This document shows, piece by piece, positions 28,899-33,548 of a stretch of DNA of 33,548 nucleotides. A program made the position numbers and the translations under genes. The stretch is from positions 19,105-52,652 of the forward strand of contig PS015707.1 of NCBI GenBank assembly GCA_048213135.1, in the 5' to 3' direction. Within the stretch, counting starts at the first letter, position 1, and the number at the start of each line of letters is the position of its first letter. The DNA comes from Reclinomonas americana ATCC 50394. Lineage: Eukaryota; Jakobida; Jakobea; Jakobida. The notes under the pieces are model-generated. The model was not told where the DNA came from and searched no databases. It was given only the letters and a program-made list of their open reading frames with translations.

Positions 28899-29906
28899 AT
28901 GGGTTGTGGTGCCAGTGTTGCGGGTGTGAATGCTGGGAGACGAGCGTCGCGGTTGAACTTGTGGACGAATGGCAATCCGGATGGACTGACTGACTCGGAG
29001 AGTGACGCGACTGGTTCGTTCGATTTCTTCGGTTTTTTTCACGCGGTTGTGTTGTTTTTTGGAAGGGAGGCAGTTCCTCTTTCTTCTCTTTCCCCACGTG
29101 CGCACACCTCCTTTCTCTCTTGTCGACTGTGTCTGTTTGAGTGAGACAAACGCACGTCTGTGATCGAAAGAGCGACCAACGAAACGTGCACTTCGTGTAG
29201 ACTGACTGACTGTTCTTCTTCCGCTTCACGAAATGCGCAGGGTGTGGTAAACTACGCGAGGCACTCCATTCAGATCTGCAGACACCGCGCATCCACGTTC
29301 AGCGTGTGGTGAGTTGATGTTCGCCAGTTTGTTCGGAGTGGAGAGATATCGGAAAAAGCTCAGGATTGACTATGTGCTTGACTGTGCGCTTCTCGGCAGC
29401 AGAGTCTGGAGATACCGGCGACCCGCATGCCTTCTGCACTTCGTAGACCGGGCGATTCGCCATGTGCACGCGCCAAGTCTGCTCGGTTTGCCACCTCGCC
29501 AACATCACGAAAGTCGTCGGCAGCAGCGGGAGGAGGCGCATGGAACTTTGCTGGAGTGGTGCCGCGATCGCCACGCCGACGCATGAGTGTGGATCTGTCG
29601 ACACTGGCCAATGCGCGAACACCAGTGGAGCGACTGCAGTACTACGCCACAGCGCGGCGGTCGTCGCTGTCGGCCGTCACGAAGGGTCCGACTCCAACCA
29701 ACGACAAAAATGACAACAACAACGCGGCGATGCTGAAACCGGGCGCGTTGGTGCAAGAGCGCACGACACGCGGCATGTGGGAGGGTGCACTGGCCGACAG
29801 TCGCCGCCTGAGCCTCTCGTCGAGTCTGTCGTCGGTCTCGTCGGACAAGCTGACCATGACGACGCTCACGCCCACGGCCGGCAACAACAATGGCGCCGCG
29901 CCATGA
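28899..29906 (+). CDS. Small MGCGAS protein, predicted N-myristoylated and palmitoylated
   Basis: Family not recognised. Three exons (28899-29013, 29241-29308, 29400-29906) join in phase to give 229 aa. The N-terminus MGCGASVAG fits an N-myristoylation site (Gly2, Ser6) with an adjacent palmitoylatable Cys3, as in many inner-leaflet signalling proteins. The rest is Ser/Arg-rich and probably disordered, with basic-Ser patches (RRASRLNLW, SRKSSAAAGG, PRSPRRRMSVDL, ARRSSLSAV, SRRLSLSSSLSSVSS) that resemble basophilic kinase or 14-3-3 sites. The first intron (227 nt) is longer than its neighbours. An alternative is that transcription starts inside it and uses the ATG at 29427. The gene is divergent from the scaffold gene and convergent with the channel gene. 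Confidence 0.68.
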
Positions 29907-30065
29907 GAGCGGCCGCCGCTTGGCCATTCGTAGATAGCATGTACCGCGTGTTGCAGGCGAAGCGTACGCGAGGAGAAACAGAGACAAGCAAGTGTAAAAT
30001 GATGTGCACCTAGATGTTATATTGTTGTTGCTGTCGTTGTCGTCGTCATTGTTGTTGCTGTTGGT
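29907..30065. other. Convergent intergenic region, 159 bp
   Basis: Between the stop codons of the MGCGAS gene and the channel gene. It contains a (TTG/TCG)-rich tract near 30014-30062 and no AATAAA. Nothing else is visible. Confidence 0.7.
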
Positions 30066-33000
30066 CTAGTGCTCGTGGCCGTGCCCACTATCGGGTGGCA
30101 GTGCACCTGCTTGTGCCGCGCGCAGCAAGCGGTGCACCTCGGCCAAGTGCGCCTGCAGCATAACAGCCACATCGCTCTTGATCTGCAACACGCGCAATCA
30201 GCATCCAGCAGAGAAAACAGACCTACTCTGCGTGCGTACCTGGGCGGCCACCGCGTCACTGACGGCTCGCAAACTAATGGCGCGCTGTGCACGCGCACGC
30301 CGCAACAACTCGTCCTCGTCCACAAACGCACCACCCTGCACGGCAAAGTCGTCGGCCGGCGATGCGAAACTGCGCTGTGGTGAAAGGACGGCCGGTGTCT
30401 CGGGGACCAACAACGGCATCTCCTCGGCTGATCGCCGGCGCGAGTGGCCCGCTTGAGAGGCGGCAGCTGGCGGTGCTGCGGTCGCACCCATTTGTGGATC
30501 GTAGTGGTGGTAGTGATGTACATCGTGCGACGGAGCAGCGGCGTGATGCACATCGAGATGCACATCGGCAGCTGCGGGAATTGGAGACATGAATGGAAGA
30601 GAGATGGGCATAGACGTGGGTAGGAACAGGACATATACACACCAGCAGCACTGGCCGTGTTGACAGTGCGCTCCTCTTCGGAAATGTCGGCCAGACGGCG
30701 GCGAATGTGGCGGATTTTGAGGATTTGCCGTGTGGTCTTGTCCTCGATTCGTTTCTGCGCTCACGCACGAGTTAGCAAAGCATTGCGACTGTGTGCATAC
30801 ACATCGGGGCAATGGATACCACGCACCGCGCCCTTCAAGTAGTACGGATCCTCGTCTTCCAAGTTTTCGGTCTCGCAACCAAACTTGTACGACTCCCAAC
30901 TGATTTGAATGAGGCGCGCGCACTCCTCGCGGTGTTGAGCCATGAGACGCCGTCGCTGCATCCAGAGAATGGAGTGCATCTCAAAGTCGTTCGGGCGCAT
31001 CTTGACGTGAATGTAGTCGATGAGGAAGGCGAAGAGGAAGAGACCCCACACGACCGACATCTGCGAGGTGGAGAAAAGAGAGAAATGAGTGCCGCGCGGA
31101 GGTGCGGTGCAAAGAGGGGAGGAGAGACCATGCATACGGCCTTGCCCATGGAGGTCTGCGGGATATAGACCGAGTACGCGTCGACAGGATAGCCGGTGGC
31201 CAGGCAGGTGAAAATCAACTGCGCGGAGCAATCACAGTGAGCGTGCTTGCTCAAGAAGAGGTGGAATATAGCACGCAACAAACAGCGATCCGGTAAAGTC
31301 AAACAGCATCGGCTGTGCCTCGCGCTCAAACACATACACGCAGTATGTGCCGAGCCTGTGACGCGCTCCAATGAGTGACTGCACGCACGTCTGCACAGTG
31401 CAGAAGAAGAGACGCAACAGGATGCCGATTGTCATCCACGACAGACAAAAGAGCACGGGATAGTCGTGGAAGAAGACACGGAGGGTGAGCGACACATTGA
31501 ATGTGGGTGCCAGCTGGTGCTTGAAGCCGGGGATGCGTCGCACGAGTCGGCGTTGCTGGTAGATCAGACTCGTGTCGCTGCAGGGAGGAGAGTGGGGGAA
31601 GGAGTGGGTGCGAGGTGGGAACAGGGGGAAGGAACAGGGGGAAAGAGCAGGGGGAAGGAACAGAGGAAATGGAGAGAGGGAAGGAACAGGGGGAAGGTGA
31701 AGGGGGAAGGAGAAGGGGGAAGGAACAGGGGGAAGGAACAGGGGGGGAAGGAACAGGGGGAAGGAACAGGGGGAAGAGCACGGGGGAAGGAACAGGGGGA
31801 ACGAAAAGGGGGAAGGAGAAGGGGAAAGGAGAAAGGGGGACGAACAGGGGGAAGGAACCGGGGGAAGGGGAAGGAGGGGAAAGAGGGAAGGAGAAGGGGG
31901 AAGGAACGGGCGGCCAGAGGCGAAAGTGTGACAGAGAAAATCCACGCGGCATGCATCACCCGCGACGTGTCACTCACCGCACGAGGAACAAAACAGTGAG
32001 CAAGCGTGGAATCATGGCCACCGTCAGCAGCTTGTCCGTGGCCACACCTGCAGCAGTGCCGTCTGTAAGTGAGCATCGCCTTACGGATGGCACACTGACC
32101 GGTGGAGGGAGTGTGCCTCACCAACATAGTCGACGGGATGTGGCAGAAAAATGAGAATCCAAATCCAAAACTGCGTGCGGAGAATACACGTCAGCTGCAC
32201 TCGCCGCGTGGTGCAGCAGTGCCTTCACCGACACCAAACCGTGTAGCGAGTGGTCGAGCGTGCCCACATGGCCCAGAAGCCCGGGTTGAGCTGGCGCAGA
32301 CGGGCCTTGCGATGCACGTTCTGAATCGTGTGCGGACCGACATGAATCATGGACTCGCGCCTGCAACAACGCGCTCACAGTCGGATGCCGAACAGCAAAC
32401 ACAGACGAAAATGAGCTGCTACAGAACGCAACAGCTCATTGATCTTGCGCTGCACATCGCTCTCGATCTTGGCGGCACGCGAGTCCTCGATCTTGTTCAC
32501 GATGCGCGTTCGGAAAAGATCCACCACTTGGATCACTGCACGCGGCACTCAGCTGCTGTACAGTGGGTACCAAGGGAGAACCACAAAGCAAAAACGCAAC
32601 GTGTAATCACAGTCAGCACCGAGTTGATAATCTTCAGCGTGCGACCCGCACTCGTCGGCAGCAACGAACTGCCGTTCCACTCCAGCTCCAGCTGCAGCAG
32701 CATGCAAGCAACAGTGAGTGTTCGATATGCGTCGAAATATGGCCGTCACAACTACACTACCAAGGCACTGCTGTGCTATTCCTCCTCCTCCTCCTCCTCC
32801 ACTTACACAACATGTAGTGTGCAAAGGCGGGAAGGAGAAACAAGCGACGAGAGTTGTTCGAACACGCGCCAACAAAAAAGATACCCGATTCTCTCTCCTT
32901 TATCTCTCTCCACTCTTTTGGAGTCACAGTGCTGGTACGCAACGACCACCACAGCAATGGCCAGAGAGAGCACAGAGGTGATTGTCAGCAGCACATCGCG

Positions 33001-33484
33001 CAGCATCACTCGGCGATCGCGTTGTTCGCCATTGACCTCCAGCGATCGAATGTTGAACCTGCAACAGCAGCATCTCTCGTGAGAGACAGACAGAGAGTGA
33101 GAGAGTGTGACAAAGAGTGAAGACGTGACTGTCGCGTGGAGCGCTCCACAGGTGCCAACATTGCTTTCAGAGGAACATCGCGTCCGGGCGAGGGTATCAA
33201 TGGAGGATGCACGTCTTCCAGTGCCTCCTCCGCCCAGTGTCGCTGTGCGCCAGAGGGTGGAGGAGAGGAGGCCACTGAGGGACCGGGTGACACACTGCTG
33301 CCTCCTCCTCCTCCTCCTCCATCATAACGCGACTGTGTGTCTTGTGTTGTCAGTTGCTGTGTGAAGAATAGGATGGGAGGCAAGAAGGCACAAAAAAAGG
33401 CGCAACGTCCATCATGCGAGAGAGCAGCGAGGTGCGTTCGCCCTCGCGGTTGATGGAGACCACCCCGCGCGTGCGACGAGACAT
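30066..33484 (-). CDS. SK-type (KCNN-like) potassium-channel homologue with altered selectivity filter
   Basis: Fourteen exons give 670 aa with every phase matching: 33484-33407, 33332-33160, 33058-32944, 32691-32601, 32535-32433, 32360-32240, 32170-32122, 32062-31978, 31577-31280, 31218-31138, 31060-30803, 30754-30643, 30571-30240 and 30182-30066. The order matches small-conductance Ca-activated K channels. S1 is LTITSVLSLAIAVVVLELEW (animal SK has …TELSW). S2 is LKIINSVLTVITLIQVVDLF, S3 FWIWILIFLPHPVDYV and S4 LLTVAMIPRLLTVLFLVR. S5 is VLFCLSWMTIGILL, then the pore helix FTGSLFLIFTCL and S6 SVVWGLFLFAFLIDYIHVKM. After S6, ARLIQISWESYK (about 446-457) aligns with the SK calmodulin-binding start (NVLRETWLIYK), and basic coiled-coil-like segments follow. 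SK channels open when constitutively bound calmodulin senses Ca. The filter reads ATGYPVD (378-384) instead of SIGYGD, so K selectivity is doubtful. The C-terminus has a His-rich stretch. Confidence 0.92.
31618..31911. repeat. Polypurine minisatellite, about 13-bp unit GGGGGAAGGAACA
   Basis: About 290 bp of almost pure purine on the + strand, made of degenerate GGGGGAAGGAACA-type units. It is inside the channel intron that separates the S4 exon from the S4-S5/S5 exon. On the transcribed RNA it is a long pyrimidine tract ahead of the CTGCAG acceptor. Proline-rich ORFs across it (PSPCSFPLFLPP) are artefacts. Confidence 0.93.
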
Positions 33485-33548
33485 TTTTGTAAAGTTTTTG
33501 TTACAATATGACATGCAGGACTCATGTGTAAGGCGAAGGCTCCACCAA

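Noticed and set aside
30017-30923. Overlapping - and + strand ORFs as separate genes
   Set aside because: Shadow frames of the channel's C-terminal exons, with no family similarity.
31232-32154. Proline/Ser/Phe-rich or Gly/Glu/Lys-rich ORFs (for example PSPCSFPLFLPP) as a new repetitive protein
   Set aside because: They are translations of the purine minisatellite and are inside an intron whose flanking exons join in phase as an SK channel.

Overview
This window is nuclear DNA of a unicellular eukaryote (protist) with a compact, intron-rich genome. The evidence is a set of eukaryote-only genes (VPS41, a 7TM-RGS protein, an SK-type potassium channel), dozens of short GT-AG introns (mostly 57-110 nt), AATAAA polyadenylation signals, long (CA)n microsatellites and intergenic distances down to 43 bp. 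I cannot name the species. A unicellular lineage outside the well-studied animals, fungi and plants is likely, but this is inference. Five runs of N mark assembly gaps; the two 20-N runs look like placeholders of unknown true length.

Layout. (1) 1-9.2 kb: surface-adhesin territory. A partial + strand gene (2-462) and a very large - strand gene (9224-502) both encode polymorphic-membrane-protein-like right-handed beta-helix repeats (GG[AG][VILF] and FxxN motifs). They converge on the gap at 463-482. The large gene starts with a signal peptide and points away from a divergent L-type (legume-type) lectin gene (+, 9952-11867), whose first exon is lost in the 487-N gap. (2) 11.9-15.3 kb: VPS41 (-), the HOPS vacuolar-tethering subunit, missing its N-terminus at a gap. 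(3) 15.6-18.4 kb: a 676-aa seven-transmembrane protein with a C-terminal RGS domain (+). (4) 18.5-20.2 kb: a 439-aa multi-pass membrane protein I do not recognise (+), followed after only 43 bp by GSTZ1/maleylacetoacetate isomerase (+, 20.3-21.2 kb). (5) 21.3-22.2 kb: a GNAT acetyltransferase of bacterial type with an added N-terminal membrane anchor (-). (6) 22.3-28.8 kb: a large low-complexity scaffold-like protein with a beta-sandwich module and a PH-like domain (-), interrupted by two gaps. (7) 28.9-29.9 kb: a small protein starting MGCGAS, a predicted dual-acylation signal (+), divergent from the scaffold gene across 115 bp. (8) 30.1-33.5 kb: a 14-exon, 670-aa SK-type potassium channel (-) in which the usual GYGD selectivity filter reads GYPVD.

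By theme, the window holds extracellular adhesion (PMP-like proteins, lectin), membrane signalling (7TM-RGS, SK-like channel, acylated protein, PH scaffold), endolysosomal traffic (VPS41) and tyrosine catabolism (GSTZ1). No operon-like or defence system is visible. Exon models were rebuilt by hand by requiring canonical acceptors, phase agreement and family similarity. The most unusual signals are the altered channel pore, a recurrent 5' splice site GTTGCG(T) in at least eleven introns of five genes, a 13-nt microexon inside the RGS core, and a GC-AG intron in the adhesin signal peptide region.
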